From Oscillospiraceae bacterium (lineage in GTDB: Bacteria > Bacillota > Clostridia > Oscillospirales > Acutalibacteraceae), in NCBI GenBank assembly GCA_902787025.1, contig CADAER010000001.1:1-64000 (forward strand): a DNA stretch of 64,000 nt. The letters are read 5' to 3'. Under the pieces are notes generated by a model. That model had not been told where the DNA came from. It searched no databases and saw nothing but the letters and a program-made list of their open reading frames with translations. Both the position numbers and the translations under genes were made by a program. Of this stretch, positions 24,749-35,051 are shown one piece after another (position 1 is the first letter of the stretch; every line of letters begins with the position of its first letter).

Positions 24749-25384
24749 ATGCAGAAAGCAATCATCGGCAAAAAACTCGGGATGACCCAGATTTTCGATG
24801 ACAAGGGTAACGCGATCCCCGTAACAGTTATCGAAGCAGGTCCCTGCAACGTCGTTATGAAGAAGACAGTTGAGAACGACGGTTACGAAGCGGTTCAGCT
24901 CGGCTTCGGTGACATCAAGGTTCAGCGCGTAACAAAGCCCCTTGCAGGTCACTTCAAAAAGGCTGACACAGCTCCCAAGAAAACACTCAGAGAATTCAAA
25001 CTCGACGATATGTCGGCTCTGAATCTCGGTGACACCATCAAGGCGGACATCTTCGCCGCAGGCGAAAAAGTTGATGTCACAGGCACGAGCAAAGGTAAAG
25101 GAACAGCCGGCTCGATCAAAAGATGGGGTTTCGCAAGACTTAAGGAATCTCACGGCACAGGTCCCGTCGCAAGACACGCCGGTTCACTGGGCGCCTGCTC
25201 CGACCCTTCAAGAGTTTACAAGGGAAAGAAACTCGCAGGTCACCTCGGCAGTGAGAGAGTTACCATCCAGAACCTTGACGTTATCAAGGTAGATGCAGAG
25301 AATAATCTTCTCGCCATCAAGGGCGCCGTTCCCGGCCCCAAGGGCGGAATAGTTCTTATTCGCGATTCAGTTAAAAAAGCGTAA
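24749..25384 (+). CDS. rplC: 50S ribosomal protein L3
   Basis: A 211-aa early assembly protein at the peptidyl transferase region. Signatures are AIIGKKLGMTQIFDDKGN and the conserved loop RWGFARLKESHGTGPVARHAGSLG with the glutamine-methylation region of other L3s shortened. AAAGGAGG precedes the ATG. The 63-base gap after rpsJ carries only a weak inverted repeat. Confidence 0.97.
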   Translation: MQKAIIGKKLGMTQIFDDKGNAIPVTVIEAGPCNVVMKKTVENDGYEAVQLGFGDIKVQRVTKPLAGHFKKADTAPKKTLREFKLDDMSALNLGDTIKADIFAAGEKVDVTGTSKGKGTAGSIKRWGFARLKESHGTGPVARHAGSLGACSDPSRVYKGKKLAGHLGSERVTIQNLDVIKVDAENNLLAIKGAVPGPKGGIVLIRDSVKKA

Positions 25385-25398
25385 AGGAGGAGTAGAAA

Positions 25399-26022
25399 AT
25401 GCCTAATGTATCAGTATTCGACATGACAGGTAAGAAGCTTGACAGCATCGAACTCGCAGACAGCATCTTCGGAATCACACCCAGCATTCCCGCCATGCAC
25501 CTTTGCGTAGTCAGCTATCTCGCAAACAGACGCCAGGGCACACAATCTACCCTTACGCGTTCCGAAGTCAGCGGCGGCGGCAAAAAGCCCTGGAGACAGA
25601 AGGGCACCGGTCGCGCAAGACAGGGCTCAACAAGAGCTCCCCAGTGGTATCACGGCGGCATCGCACACGGTCCCAAGCCCCGCGACTATCAGAAGTCCGT
25701 TAACAAGAAAGTCAGAAGACTTGCAATGAAATCCGCTCTTTCGGCAAAGCTCGCAGACGACGAACTCATCGTTCTCAGCGAACTCAAACTTGACGAAATC
25801 AAAACAAAGGTTGTTGCGGATATGATAAGCGCTCTCAACATCGGCAAGAAAGTCCTTATCGTGCTTCCCGAAAAGAACGATGTTATTTACAGAAGCGCGC
25901 GCAACATCGCAGGCGTAAAGACCACTCTTGTTAACACTCTTAACGTTTATGATATCCTCAACTGCGACACAGTCGTAGTTCTCAAGGATGCTGTCAGCAA
26001 GATTGAGGAGGTTTACGCATGA
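25399..26022 (+). CDS. rplD: 50S ribosomal protein L4
   Basis: A 207-aa tunnel protein with the conserved loop [22 protein letters not shown]. In E. coli it also represses its own S10 operon by binding the leader, so it is the first candidate ligand for the structured leader at 24058. Its end overlaps rplW by four bases (ATGA), which couples translation. Confidence 0.96.
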   Translation: MPNVSVFDMTGKKLDSIELADSIFGITPSIPAMHLCVVSYLANRRQGTQSTLTRSEVSGGGKKPWRQKGTGRARQGSTRAPQWYHGGIAHGPKPRDYQKSVNKKVRRLAMKSALSAKLADDELIVLSELKLDEIKTKVVADMISALNIGKKVLIVLPEKNDVIYRSARNIAGVKTTLVNTLNVYDILNCDTVVVLKDAVSKIEEVYA

Positions 26023-26315
26023 GTAAATTAGCACAGGATATTATTCTCCGCCCCATCATTTCAGAGGCGAGCATGGACGGAATGGCAGACAAGAAATACA
26101 GCTTCGAAGTTGCCAAAGACGCCAACAAAATTGAAATCGCGAAAGCGGTTGAAACCCTTTTCGGCGTTAAAGTCAAAAAGGTAAACACCGTAAACTGCAA
26201 AGGCAAGCTCCGCAGATACGGTATGTATCAGGGATACACAGCGTCCTGGAAAAAGGCGATTGTTACCCTTACAGCAGATTCCAAGACAATCGAGTTCTTC
26301 GACGGTCTTATGTAA
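26019..26315 (+). CDS. rplW: 50S ribosomal protein L23
   Basis: A 98-aa protein at the tunnel exit that docks trigger factor and SRP. It shows [11 protein letters not shown] and [27 protein letters not shown]. Translation is coupled to rplD by an ATGA overlap. Confidence 0.96.
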   Translation: MSKLAQDIILRPIISEASMDGMADKKYSFEVAKDANKIEIAKAVETLFGVKVKKVNTVNCKGKLRRYGMYQGYTASWKKAIVTLTADSKTIEFFDGLM

Positions 26316-26320
26316 TTAAA

Positions 26321-26385
26321 CCGCTGCCATAAGGCAGAAGTAACGGCGGCAAGGTATGGAGAGCGACATGCTCCGCAAAGCTGCC
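26321..26385 (+). promoter_or_regulatory. Structured rplW-rplB intercistronic region
   Basis: The 85-base gap, the longest inside this half of the operon, contains CTGCC-ATAA-GGCAG (26324-26337). It also contains GGCGGC (26345-26350) pairing with GCTGCC (26380-26385) around an inner GAGC-GACAT-GCTC. No T-run follows. It may tune translation of rplB or mRNA processing. Confidence 0.4.
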
Positions 26386-26400
26386 GAACAGGAGGAAAAA

Positions 26401-27234
26401 ATGTCAATAAGATTTTATAATCCGACCGGTAACGGCACCCGTAATATGTCCGTTACAGATTATTCCCTGCTTTCAAAGGTCGAGCCTGAGAGAAGCCTTC
26501 TGGCTCCTGTCAAAAAGAACTCCGGCCGCAACAGCTACGGAAGAATCACGGTTCGTCACCGCGGCGGCGGAAACCGCAGGAAGTATCGTATAATCGACTT
26601 CAAACGTTCAAAGTTCGATGTTCCCGCAACAGTAAAGACCATCGAATACGACCCCAACCGTTCAGCATTCATCTCACTTATTGAATACACAGACGGTGAA
26701 AAGAGTTACATCCTTTATCCCGACGGACTTAAAGTCGGCGATACAGTAATCGCAGGCACAACCGCGGATATCAAACCCGGCAATGCTCTTCCGCTTACAA
26801 ACATCCCCGTAGGTACTGTTGTTCACAATGTTGAACTTACCCCCGGCAGAGGCGGACAGCTTGCAAGAGCGGCAGGCAACAGCGCACAGCTTATGGCCAA
26901 GGAAGGCATCTACGCCCGTCTTCGTCTGCCCTCAGGCGAACTCCGCAATGTTCCCGCAGGTTGCATGGCTACAAGCGGTGTAGTCGGAAACCTTGACCAC
27001 GAAAACGTAAAGATCGGCAAAGCAGGCCGCAAACGCAACATGGGTTGGAGACCTACAGTCCGCGGTTCGGTTATGAACCCCAACGACCATCCCCACGGCG
27101 GCGGCGAAGGCAAGTCGCCCATCGGCCGTCCCGGCCCTGTTACCCCCTGGGGTAAGCCCGCTCTCGGCTATAAGACGAGAAAGCACAAGAAGGCTTCCGA
27201 TAAGCTGATCGTAAAACGTCGTAACGACAAGTAA
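26401..27234 (+). CDS. rplB: 50S ribosomal protein L2
   Basis: A 277-aa core protein needed for subunit joining and peptidyl transfer. The conserved [43 protein letters not shown] and [26 protein letters not shown] [16 protein letters not shown] are present, including the essential histidine. The ATG at 26401 follows AGGAGG; an ATG 45 bases earlier lies inside the intercistronic hairpin and is rejected. Confidence 0.97.
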   Translation: MSIRFYNPTGNGTRNMSVTDYSLLSKVEPERSLLAPVKKNSGRNSYGRITVRHRGGGNRRKYRIIDFKRSKFDVPATVKTIEYDPNRSAFISLIEYTDGEKSYILYPDGLKVGDTVIAGTTADIKPGNALPLTNIPVGTVVHNVELTPGRGGQLARAAGNSAQLMAKEGIYARLRLPSGELRNVPAGCMATSGVVGNLDHENVKIGKAGRKRNMGWRPTVRGSVMNPNDHPHGGGEGKSPIGRPGPVTPWGKPALGYKTRKHKKASDKLIVKRRNDK

Positions 27235-27254
27235 TCGAGAAAGGAGAGAAGATA

Positions 27255-27533
27255 ATGGGCAGAAGCGTTAAAAAAGGACCGTTCGTGCAGCCCAAGCTGC
27301 TCGAAAGAGTCGAAAAAATGAACGAAACCGGCGAGAAGATGGTTCTCAAAACCTGGAGCCGTTCCTCCACAATCTTCCCTGCTTTTGTCGGTCACACATT
27401 CGCTGTTCATGACGGACGCAAGCACGTTCCCGTATATGTAACAGAAGATATGGTCGGTCATAAGCTCGGTGAGTTTGCACCTACAAGAACTTTCAAAGGT
27501 CATGCAGGTTCAAAAACATCAAATTCCAAATAA
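27255..27533 (+). CDS. rpsS: 30S ribosomal protein S19
   Basis: A 92-aa protein of the 30S head near the A site. It shows [54 protein letters not shown] and [22 protein letters not shown] precedes the ATG. Confidence 0.97.
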   Translation: MGRSVKKGPFVQPKLLERVEKMNETGEKMVLKTWSRSSTIFPAFVGHTFAVHDGRKHVPVYVTEDMVGHKLGEFAPTRTFKGHAGSKTSNSK

Positions 27534-27556
27534 TTCGGCGAAAGGAGTGTATCTAA

Positions 27557-27922
27557 ATGTCAGAAGCAGCAATCAATGAAGTTCCCGTTGCAACCGCAAA
27601 GGCTACTTATTTAAGAATTGCTCCCCGCAAGGTTCAGATTGTTCTGGATTTAATCCGCAATCAGCCCGCAGATAAGGCTATGGCAATACTCAAGTACACG
27701 CCCAAGGCCGCGTGCGAACCTTTACTTAAACTTTTAAAATCAGCAATGGCCAACGCAGAGAACAACCTCGATATGGACGTTGACAAACTCTATGTCGCAG
27801 AGTGCTATGTAGGCCAGGGTCCCACCCTCAAGCGTATAAGACCCAGAGCGCAGGGCAGGGCAAACCGCATAAACAAAAAGACATCACACATTACCCTTGT
27901 CCTCAAGGAAATGGAAGACTGA
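27557..27922 (+). CDS. rplV: 50S ribosomal protein L22
   Basis: A 121-aa protein lining the exit tunnel with its beta-hairpin. It shows [24 protein letters not shown]-like [13 protein letters not shown] and [26 protein letters not shown]. The N-terminal ten residues ([10 protein letters not shown]) are a small extension. Confidence 0.96.
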   Translation: MSEAAINEVPVATAKATYLRIAPRKVQIVLDLIRNQPADKAMAILKYTPKAACEPLLKLLKSAMANAENNLDMDVDKLYVAECYVGQGPTLKRIRPRAQGRANRINKKTSHITLVLKEMED

Positions 27923-27942
27923 GAGAAGGAGGAGGTTAAACA

Positions 27943-28734
27943 ATGGGACAGAAAATCAATCCTACCGGTTTAAGAATCGGCGTTGTTAAGAACTGGGAAT
28001 CTCGTTGGTATGCAAATCCCAACAAGTTCGGCGATATTCTTATCGAAGATTATAATCGCCGCGAGTATCTTCTCAAGCTTCTCAACCGCGCAGGCGTTCC
28101 CAAGGTAGAAATCGAACGCGACGCAAAGCGTGTTTACATCACAATCCACTGTGCGAAACCCGGTATGGTTATCGGCAGAGGCGGCGACGAAATTGAAAAA
28201 CTCAAGAAAGTCTGCTCCGACAAACTCGGCGGCAAAGAGGTTTCAATCAACATCGTTGAAATCAAGAGCCCCGACCTCAACGCACAGCTCGTAGCTGAGA
28301 ACATCGCTTCCCAGCTTGAAAGAAGAATTTCTTACCGCCGCGCAGTAAAGCAGTCTATCGGCCGCACAATGCAGCTCGGCGCAAAGGGTATCAAGATTCA
28401 GCTCTCCGGCCGTGTAGGCGGCGCTGAAATCGCGAGAACCGAAACCAGCCACGAAGGCACCGTGCCTCTTCAGACAATCAGAGCCGACATCGACTACGGT
28501 TTCACAGAGGCTAAAACAACTTACGGCCGCATCGGCGTTAAGGTATGGCTTTACAGAGGCGAAATCCTTCACGAGAGCCGCAACAGTGAACGCAGAAACG
28601 ACCGTCCTCGCAGATTCAACCGCGACAATCGCAACGGTAACCGTCCCAACAACCGTGACAACCGCAACGGCGGCGCAAACGGTCAGCGCGGCGGATACAA
28701 CAACAGACCTCGCAGGGAAGGGGGAGACAAATAA
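27943..28734 (+). CDS. rpsC: 30S ribosomal protein S3 with Arg/Asn-rich tail
   Basis: A 263-aa protein at the mRNA entry site with helicase activity as part of the entry tunnel. It shows [22 protein letters not shown], the KH-2 domain [14 protein letters not shown], and [31 protein letters not shown]. Most S3 proteins are 210-235 residues. Here about 45 extra residues at the C-terminus are Arg, Asn and Gly with repeated NRDNRNG units. The stop overlaps the rplP start (TAATG). Confidence 0.96.
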   Translation: MGQKINPTGLRIGVVKNWESRWYANPNKFGDILIEDYNRREYLLKLLNRAGVPKVEIERDAKRVYITIHCAKPGMVIGRGGDEIEKLKKVCSDKLGGKEVSINIVEIKSPDLNAQLVAENIASQLERRISYRRAVKQSIGRTMQLGAKGIKIQLSGRVGGAEIARTETSHEGTVPLQTIRADIDYGFTEAKTTYGRIGVKVWLYRGEILHESRNSERRNDRPRRFNRDNRNGNRPNNRDNRNGGANGQRGGYNNRPRREGGDK

Positions 28735-29159
28735 TGCTGATGCCCAAACGTGTTAAATACCGCAGAGTTCAGAGGGGCCGTCTTAAAGGCAAGGCTCATA
28801 AGGGCAATACCGTAACTTACGGTGATTTCGGTCTTATGGCTCTCGAACCCGCGTGGATTACCTCGAATCAGATTGAGGCAGCCCGTGTTGCCATGACAAG
28901 ATATATCAAGCGTGGCGGCCAGGTCTGGATTAAAATCTTCCCCGACAAGCCCATTACCGAGAAACCGGCTGAAACCCGAATGGGTTCAGGTAAAGGTTCA
29001 CCGGAATACTGGGTTGCAGTAGTTAAACCCGGCAGAGTTATGTTCGAAATCGCCGGCGTTGATGAGAGTCTTGCAGCGGAAGCTATGCGTCTTGCAGCCA
29101 ATAAGCTTCCCATCAAATGCAAGTTCGTAAGAAAAGAAGAAACGGGTGGTGAGCAATAA
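28734..29159 (+). CDS. rplP: 50S ribosomal protein L16
   Basis: A 141-aa protein at the A-site side of the peptidyl transferase centre. It shows [44 protein letters not shown] and [19 protein letters not shown]. Starts at the TAATG overlap with rpsC and overlaps rpmC the same way. Confidence 0.97.
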   Translation: MLMPKRVKYRRVQRGRLKGKAHKGNTVTYGDFGLMALEPAWITSNQIEAARVAMTRYIKRGGQVWIKIFPDKPITEKPAETRMGSGKGSPEYWVAVVKPGRVMFEIAGVDESLAAEAMRLAANKLPIKCKFVRKEETGGEQ

Positions 29160-29362
29160 TGAAAGCCAGTGAAATCAGAAAACTTTCCGCTTCAGAGCTG
29201 GATGCTAAGCTTCTCGAATTAAAGGATGAGCTTTTCAAACTGCGCTTCCAGCAGACCGTAAACCAGCTCGATAACCCGATGAGAATAAGCGCCGTCAAAA
29301 AAGATATCGCTCGCATCAAGACAATCCAGAGAGATATCGAACTGCACGGTTCTAACTCGTAA
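29159..29362 (+). CDS. rpmC: 50S ribosomal protein L29
   Basis: A 67-aa two-helix protein at the tunnel exit. [30 protein letters not shown] is characteristic. TAATG overlap with rplP. Confidence 0.95.
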   Translation: MKASEIRKLSASELDAKLLELKDELFKLRFQQTVNQLDNPMRISAVKKDIARIKTIQRDIELHGSNS

Positions 29363-29383
29363 GGAAAGGGAGGTTTATAACAA

Positions 29384-29641
29384 ATGAGTGAAAGAAACCT
29401 CAGAAAGACCAGAGTAGGTCTTGTAACAAGCGACAAGATGGATAAGACAGTCGTTGTTTCCGTTAAGGACAAGGTCCGTCATCCTCTTTACAAAAAGATC
29501 GTTAACCGCACATACAAGCTTAAAGCACATGATGAAAACAACGAATGCGGAATCGGCGACCGCGTGCTTGTAATGGAAACCCGTCCTATCTCAAAGGATA
29601 AGAGATGGCGCGTAGTCGAAATCATTGAGAAAGCCAAATAA
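29384..29641 (+). CDS. rpsQ: 30S ribosomal protein S17
   Basis: An 85-aa OB-fold primary binder of 16S rRNA. It shows [38 protein letters not shown] and [20 protein letters not shown] precedes the ATG. Confidence 0.96.
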   Translation: MSERNLRKTRVGLVTSDKMDKTVVVSVKDKVRHPLYKKIVNRTYKLKAHDENNECGIGDRVLVMETRPISKDKRWRVVEIIEKAK

Positions 29642-29667
29642 TTTGGTGCACAAAGGAGGAAAACACT

Positions 29668-30036
29668 GTGATACAGCAACAGAGTTACCTCAAGGTTGCC
29701 GATAACACCGGTGCTAAGGAGATTATGTGTATCCGAGTACTCGGCGGTTCCGGCAGGAGGTATGCCAATATCGGCGACGTCATAGTTGCTTCTGTTAAAA
29801 AAGCAGCTCCCGGCGGCGTTGTTAAGAAGGGCGAAGTTGTAAAAGCGGTTGTAGTTCGCACCGCGAAAGGTCTTCGCCGCGAAGACGGCACATACATTCG
29901 TTTCGACGAAAATGCAGCCGTTATCATCAAGGAAGACAAGAACCCCAGAGGCACTCGTATCTTTGGGCCCGTAGCCAGAGAGCTCCGTGAGAAGGATTAC
30001 CTTAAAATCCTCTCCCTCGCTCCCGAAGTGCTTTAA
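29668..30036 (+). CDS. rplN: 50S ribosomal protein L14
   Basis: A 122-aa protein at the subunit interface and RsfS docking site. It shows [33 protein letters not shown] and the C-terminal [28 protein letters not shown]. The start codon is GTG, 6 bases after AAAGGAGGAAA, as expected for the family N-terminus. Confidence 0.96.
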   Translation: MIQQQSYLKVADNTGAKEIMCIRVLGGSGRRYANIGDVIVASVKKAAPGGVVKKGEVVKAVVVRTAKGLRREDGTYIRFDENAAVIIKEDKNPRGTRIFGPVARELREKDYLKILSLAPEVL

Positions 30037-30051
30037 TCAGGAGGTGCGAAG

Positions 30052-30381
30052 ATGAGTAACAATAAGGTTCATGTTAAAACAGGCGATACAGTCGTAGTTA
30101 TCAACGGCAAATATCGCGGCGCAAAAGGCAAAGTAATGCAGGTCAGCCCCAAAGAGGGTAAGGTCATTGTTGAAGGCATCAACATTGTCAAGAAACATGT
30201 CAAACCCAGACAGATGGGCGAAGCCGGCGGAATTATCGAAGCCGAAAGCGCACTCTACGCTGACAAAGTTCAGCTTATCTGCCCCAAATGCGGCAGACCC
30301 ACAAGAGTAGGTCATAAAATCAACGCAGACGGAAAAAAAGTCCGCGTTTGCAAAAAGGCCGACTGCCTTGCGGAATTTTAA
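30052..30381 (+). CDS. rplX: 50S ribosomal protein L24
   Basis: A 109-aa assembly initiator with a KOW motif ([23 protein letters not shown]). The C-terminus carries a four-cysteine zinc-type element (C77, C80, C100, C105) with a four-residue gap in the second pair rather than the more usual two. AGGAGG precedes the ATG. Confidence 0.95.
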   Translation: MSNNKVHVKTGDTVVVINGKYRGAKGKVMQVSPKEGKVIVEGINIVKKHVKPRQMGEAGGIIEAESALYADKVQLICPKCGRPTRVGHKINADGKKVRVCKKADCLAEF

Positions 30382-30400
30382 TTGAAGGGAGAACATGACA

Positions 30401-30943
30401 ATGGCAGCAAGATTAAAAGAAATGTATGTTAATGATGTTGCGCCCGCACTTATGAAGAAATTCGAATATAAGAGCGTCATGCAGATCCCCAAGCTTGACA
30501 AAGTAGTTATCAACGTAGGCTGCGGCGAAGCAAGAGACAACGCAAAAGTTCTCGACGCCATCGTAGCCGACCTCAAACAGATTACAGGTCAGCAGCCCGT
30601 TCTCTGCAAGGCAAAGAAATCCGTTGCTAACTTCAAGCTCCGTGAAGGTATGACAATCGGCGCAAAGGTCACCCTCAGAGGCGACAGAATGTATGAGTTT
30701 GTTGACAGATTCTTCAACCTCGCTCTCCCCAGAGTCCGCGACTTCAGAGGAATCAATCCCAACTCATTCGACGGCAGGGGCAATTATTCAGTCGGCGTTA
30801 AAGAACAGCTGATATTCCCCGAAATCGATTACGATAAGATTGACAAGGTAAGAGGTATGGACATCTGCTTTGTCACCACAGCAAAAACCGACGAAGAGGC
30901 CCGCGAGCTCCTCGCTCTTATGGGTGCTCCGTTTGCAAGATAA
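30401..30943 (+). CDS. rplE: 50S ribosomal protein L5
   Basis: A 180-aa 5S rRNA-binding protein of the central protuberance. It shows [66 protein letters not shown]. The ATG at 30401 is chosen because GGGAG is 9 bases away; the ATG at 30395 is too close. Confidence 0.96.
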   Translation: MAARLKEMYVNDVAPALMKKFEYKSVMQIPKLDKVVINVGCGEARDNAKVLDAIVADLKQITGQQPVLCKAKKSVANFKLREGMTIGAKVTLRGDRMYEFVDRFFNLALPRVRDFRGINPNSFDGRGNYSVGVKEQLIFPEIDYDKIDKVRGMDICFVTTAKTDEEARELLALMGAPFAR

Positions 30944-30955
30944 GGAGGGAAAACC

Positions 30956-31141
30956 GTGGCAAAGACATCAATGAAAGTTAAGCAGGCAAGACCCGCTAAA
31001 TATTCAACAAGAGCTTACAACAGATGTAAAATCTGCGGCAGACCCCATGCTTATCTTCGTAAATACGGAGTATGCCGTATTTGTTTCAGAGAGCTGGCGC
31101 ACGCAGGTCAGATTCCCGGCGTTAAGAAAGCAAGCTGGTAA
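30956..31141 (+). CDS. rpsN: 30S ribosomal protein S14, zinc type
   Basis: A 61-aa short S14 with the zinc site C24, C27, C40 and C43 ([21 protein letters not shown]). This type is standard in Firmicutes; the zinc-free paralogue is elsewhere or absent. Start codon GTG behind GGAGGG. Confidence 0.95.
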   Translation: MAKTSMKVKQARPAKYSTRAYNRCKICGRPHAYLRKYGVCRICFRELAHAGQIPGVKKASW

Positions 31142-31168
31142 TGAGCAGTTGCAAAGGAGGTTAACAGT

Positions 31169-31567
31169 ATGCAGATTACTGATTCCATCGCTGACATGCT
31201 GACAAGAATCCGCAACGCAAACGCGGCTAAGCATGATACGGTGAAAGTCCCCGCATCAAACATGAAGAAAGCAATTGCTCAGATTCTTGTTGATGAGGGC
31301 TATATAAAAGGTTACAAAGTTGAGGACGACGGCAAACAGGGTATGATAGAAATCACACTCAAATACGGTCCCAACAAATCACAGGTCATCACGGGACTCC
31401 GCAGAGTTTCCAAGCCCGGCCTGAGAATTTACACAAACTGTGAGGATATGCCCAGAGTTATGAAGGGCATCGGTATTGCAATCCTCTCCACATCAAAAGG
31501 CATTATGACCGACAAGGATGCTCGCAAAGCCAATGTTGGCGGCGAAGTTCTTGCGTTTATCTGGTAA
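31169..31567 (+). CDS. rpsH: 30S ribosomal protein S8
   Basis: A 132-aa primary 16S binder and, in E. coli, translational regulator of the spc operon. It shows [22 protein letters not shown] and [38 protein letters not shown] precedes the ATG. Confidence 0.96.
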   Translation: MQITDSIADMLTRIRNANAAKHDTVKVPASNMKKAIAQILVDEGYIKGYKVEDDGKQGMIEITLKYGPNKSQVITGLRRVSKPGLRIYTNCEDMPRVMKGIGIAILSTSKGIMTDKDARKANVGGEVLAFIW

Positions 31568-31581
31568 GGAGGTGCTGTTGA

Positions 31582-32127
31582 ATGTCACGTATAGGCAAAA
31601 AACCTGTTGAAATACCCGCAGGCGTGGATGTTACGATTGACGGCAGCACAATCACAGTAAAGGGCTCAAAAGGCACTCTTACAAGAACAATCCACCAGAA
31701 GATGACGGTCGAGAAGAAAGACAACGAAATCATCGTTTCCCGTCCCGACGACACCAATGAGAGCAAGGCTCTTCACGGCCTTACAAGGTCTCTTATTCAC
31801 AATATGGTAGTCGGCGCAAACGAGAACTTCAAGAAAGAGCTTGAGATTAACGGTATCGGTTACCGTGCAGAGCTTCAGGGCAAAAACCTCAACCTCAAAG
31901 TCGGCTATTCGCACGATGTTACAATGACTCCTCCCGAAGGAATCACAATTGAAGTTCCCGCACCCAACAAAATCGTCATTTCAGGCGCCGACAAGCAGAA
32001 GGTTGGTCAGTTTGCAGCCAATGTTCGCGAAGTTCGTCCCCCCGAACCCTACAAGGGCAAAGGCATCAAGTATGTTGACGAGCACATCCGCCGCAAAGAA
32101 GGCAAAGCCGGCAAGGGCGGTAAATAA
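31582..32127 (+). CDS. rplF: 50S ribosomal protein L6
   Basis: A 181-aa protein near the GTPase centre. It shows MSRIGKKPVEIPAGV, ALHGLTRSLIHNMVVGA and the C-terminal PPEPYKGKGIKYVDEHIRRKEGK. AAGGAGG lies before the ATG. Confidence 0.97.
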   Translation: MSRIGKKPVEIPAGVDVTIDGSTITVKGSKGTLTRTIHQKMTVEKKDNEIIVSRPDDTNESKALHGLTRSLIHNMVVGANENFKKELEINGIGYRAELQGKNLNLKVGYSHDVTMTPPEGITIEVPAPNKIVISGADKQKVGQFAANVREVRPPEPYKGKGIKYVDEHIRRKEGKAGKGGK

Positions 32128-32150
32128 GAGATATTAAGGAGTGAAAAAAT

Positions 32151-32510
32151 ATGGTTAACAGACCGGACAGCAACAAGGCCAGAGCGACTCGTCATAAGAG
32201 AGTCCGCGCAAAGATATCCGGCACTGCCGAATGTCCCCGCCTTAATGTGTTCCGCTCCCTCCAGCATATCTACGCTCAGTTAATAGATGACGTAAACGGT
32301 GTAACACTTGTTTCGGCATCAACTGTTGAAAAAGATTTCGAGGATTACGGCGGAAACAAAACTGCAGCTCACAAAGTGGGCGAAACATTAGCAAAACGCG
32401 CCGCTGACAAGGGAATAACGGAAGTTGTTTTCGACAGAGGCGGTTACATTTATCACGGCCGTGTTCAGGAACTGGCCGAAGGCGCCCGTGAGGGCGGCCT
32501 CAAGTTCTAA
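32151..32510 (+). CDS. rplR: 50S ribosomal protein L18
   Basis: A 119-aa 5S rRNA-binding protein. It shows [68 protein letters not shown] precedes the ATG. Confidence 0.97.
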   Translation: MVNRPDSNKARATRHKRVRAKISGTAECPRLNVFRSLQHIYAQLIDDVNGVTLVSASTVEKDFEDYGGNKTAAHKVGETLAKRAADKGITEVVFDRGGYIYHGRVQELAEGAREGGLKF

Positions 32511-32528
32511 GAAGGGGAGGAAATAATT

Positions 32529-33029
32529 ATGGCTAAATTAGATGCATCAGCATATGAGCTTACCGAGCGCGTGGTAGCCATTAACCGTGTTTCCAAAACC
32601 GTCAAGGGCGGCCGTATTTCAAAGTTCTCGGCTCTCGTAGTCGTAGGCGACGGAAACGGAATTATCGGTTTCGGTCTCGGCAAATCGGGCGAAGTTCCCG
32701 ATGCCATCCGCAAAGGTATTGAAGACGCCAAGAAGAACCTTATCCAGGTTGCTCTCAAAGGCACAACAATCCCCCACGAGGTTATCGGCAAATACGGCGC
32801 AGGCGTAGTTCTTCTTAAGCCCGCTGCCCCCGGTACCGGCGTTATCGCAGGCGGCCCCGTCCGTGCGGTTGTTGAAACAGTAGGCATCAAGGATATCCGT
32901 TCCAAGGCATTAAGATCAAACAATCCCTGCAACGTAGTCAGGGCAACAATACAGGGTCTCTCCGAGCTCCGTAATGTTGAGGAAGTTGCCGCTATCCGCG
33001 GTAAGTCCGCTAAAGAAATTTTAGGTTAA
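32529..33029 (+). CDS. rpsE: 30S ribosomal protein S5
   Basis: A 166-aa protein that supports decoding accuracy and, with S3/S4, mRNA entry. It shows [40 protein letters not shown] and [44 protein letters not shown] precedes the ATG. Confidence 0.97.
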   Translation: MAKLDASAYELTERVVAINRVSKTVKGGRISKFSALVVVGDGNGIIGFGLGKSGEVPDAIRKGIEDAKKNLIQVALKGTTIPHEVIGKYGAGVVLLKPAAPGTGVIAGGPVRAVVETVGIKDIRSKALRSNNPCNVVRATIQGLSELRNVEEVAAIRGKSAKEILG

Positions 33030-33043
33030 GGAGGGTGTTACGA

Positions 33044-33235
33044 ATGATTCAGGTAAAGCTTGTCAAAAGCCTTATTGGAAGCACAAAACCTCAGATTGAC
33101 ACCGTCCATTCACTTGGCCTTTACAGAATCGGCGATGTTTCGGTTCAGCCCGACATCCCCGCAACGCAGGGCAAGGTGAGAAAGGTAGCACATCTCATCG
33201 AAGTCAGCGAAGCCAAGCAAGGAGGTGCAGACTAA
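33044..33235 (+). CDS. rpmD: 50S ribosomal protein L30
   Basis: A 63-aa protein. [32 protein letters not shown] is characteristic. The ATG at 33044 lies 8 bases after GGAGGG; the in-frame TTG at 33035 overlaps that SD. Its stop overlaps the rplO start (TAATG). Confidence 0.95.
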   Translation: MIQVKLVKSLIGSTKPQIDTVHSLGLYRIGDVSVQPDIPATQGKVRKVAHLIEVSEAKQGGAD

Positions 33236-33675
33236 TGAAGTTGCACGATCTTTCACCCGCAGCAGGCTCAACCAAAGCACGCAAGCGTATCGGCCGCGGC
33301 CCCGCATCAGGTCAGGGCAAAACGGCAGGTAAAGGCCATAAGGGTCAGCTCGCCCGTGCAGGCAGAGGAATGCGCGCAGGTTTTGAAGGCGGCCAGATGC
33401 CCCTTCAGAGACGAGTCCCCAAAAGAGGATTCAACAACATTTTCCGCACTGAATACGCGGTTGTAAACATTTCTGCACTTGACGCTTTCAACGACGGCGA
33501 CACCGTAACAGTTGAAGCTCTTGTGGAAAAAGGAATTGTTAAAAAGACATTGGACGGCGTTAAAATTTTAGGCAATGGCGAAATTTCGAAGAAGCTCACC
33601 GTTCAGGTAAATGCTTTTTCAGATTCCGCAAAGTCCAAAATTGAAGCTGCCGGAGGAAAGGCAGAGGTAATCTGA
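33235..33675 (+). CDS. rplO: 50S ribosomal protein L15
   Basis: A 146-aa late-assembly protein. It shows [38 protein letters not shown] and [18 protein letters not shown]. It ends two bases before secY. Confidence 0.97.
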   Translation: MKLHDLSPAAGSTKARKRIGRGPASGQGKTAGKGHKGQLARAGRGMRAGFEGGQMPLQRRVPKRGFNNIFRTEYAVVNISALDAFNDGDTVTVEALVEKGIVKKTLDGVKILGNGEISKKLTVQVNAFSDSAKSKIEAAGGKAEVI

Positions 33676-33677
33676 GC

Positions 33678-35033
33678 ATGCTTAAAACATTTGTTAACGC
33701 ATGGAAGGTTGCCGACCTGCGAAAGAAAATGATTTTCACCGCGATTATCGTTTTCATCTTCCGTGTTGGCTCGGCAATCCCCGTTCCGTTTACTGACATA
33801 GCAGAATCCGGTATCATCTCTGACACAAACGCAGGTACGTTCATGAACTACCTCAACATGATGACCGGTTCGGCTTTCAACTACGGCACGATTTTCGCAA
33901 TGTCAATCACGCCGTACATCAACAGTTCAATTATTATGCAGCTGCTCGCAGTTGCAATCCCCGCCCTTGAAAGACTTCAGAACGAAGGCGCGGAAGGCCG
34001 CAAAAAGATAGCGTCGATCACAAGATATGTCACTATCGCGTTAGGTCTTCTTCAGAGCACTGCTTACTACTTCTATCTCAGAAGCGGCGGATATCTCACA
34101 AAAGCCCCCGACGGCGGCGCCTACACAGGTTTCTGGGCTTTCTTCCAGGCAATCGTCATTATCGCCTGCTTCACCGCAGGAACCGCAATCATCATGTGGC
34201 TCGGTGAACGCATCAACGAAAAAGGTATCGGCAACGGTATTTCAATCATACTTTTCGCAGGTATCGTTTCGCGTATGCCGACACTCGCGACTCAGCTTTT
34301 CGGGCCCACAAACGGCTACATCGCCAAGGGCGGCCCGTATTGGTTCCTTTCTCCGTTCGTGGCAATAGTCCTTATCCTTATGATTGCTTACATCGTATGG
34401 ATGGACAATGCCGAGAGAAGAGTTCCCGTTCAGTATGCGAAGAGAGTTGTCGGCCGTAAGATGTATGGCGGCCAGAACACACATATTCCGATCAAGGTAA
34501 ATATGTCCGGCGTTATGCCCATCATCTTCGCGTCATCCATTCTTTCATTGCCCCCGACGGTTGAAATGTTCATCTCGAACAAGACCAACGGCACAGGCTG
34601 GGAAAAATTCTTCGACCTGTTCAGCAATGACAACTGGTTCTATGCAATTATATATTTCATCCTTATAATTGCGTTCGCTTATTTCTACGCAACAATTCAG
34701 TATAACCCGATCGAAATGTCAAAGAACATCCGTGAAAACGGCGGTTCAATCCCCGGCATCCGTCCCGGCGATCCCACGGCGAACTACATTGCAAAGATCC
34801 TTTCGAGAATCACGCTCCTCGGCGCTCTTCTTTTAAGCGTTGTGGCTCTGTTCCCGATACTCTTTACAATCATCACCAACTGGGCTCTCGACAAATACTG
34901 GACTCCCGGCGCGACAATGAACATTTCACTCGGCGGCACATCAATCATAATCGTAGTCGGTGTTGCTCTTGAAACTTACAAGCAGTTAGAGAGCCAGATG
35001 ATGATGCGCCACTACAAGGGCTTCCTTGATTAA
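33678..35033 (+). CDS. secY: Preprotein translocase subunit SecY
   Basis: A 451-aa channel subunit of the Sec translocon with about ten membrane segments. It shows RKKMIFTAIIVFIFRVGSAIPVP (first segment), GISIILFAGI, the cytosolic loop RRVPVQYAKRVVGRKMYGGQNTHIPIKVN and IQYNPIEMSKNIRENGGSIPGIRPG. The ATG lies two bases after the rplO stop, so its expression is tied to the ribosomal genes. Confidence 0.97.
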   Translation: MLKTFVNAWKVADLRKKMIFTAIIVFIFRVGSAIPVPFTDIAESGIISDTNAGTFMNYLNMMTGSAFNYGTIFAMSITPYINSSIIMQLLAVAIPALERLQNEGAEGRKKIASITRYVTIALGLLQSTAYYFYLRSGGYLTKAPDGGAYTGFWAFFQAIVIIACFTAGTAIIMWLGERINEKGIGNGISIILFAGIVSRMPTLATQLFGPTNGYIAKGGPYWFLSPFVAIVLILMIAYIVWMDNAERRVPVQYAKRVVGRKMYGGQNTHIPIKVNMSGVMPIIFASSILSLPPTVEMFISNKTNGTGWEKFFDLFSNDNWFYAIIYFILIIAFAYFYATIQYNPIEMSKNIRENGGSIPGIRPGDPTANYIAKILSRITLLGALLLSVVALFPILFTIITNWALDKYWTPGATMNISLGGTSIIIVVGVALETYKQLESQMMMRHYKGFLD

Positions 35034-35051
35034 GCCCGCGGAGGATAAGAC

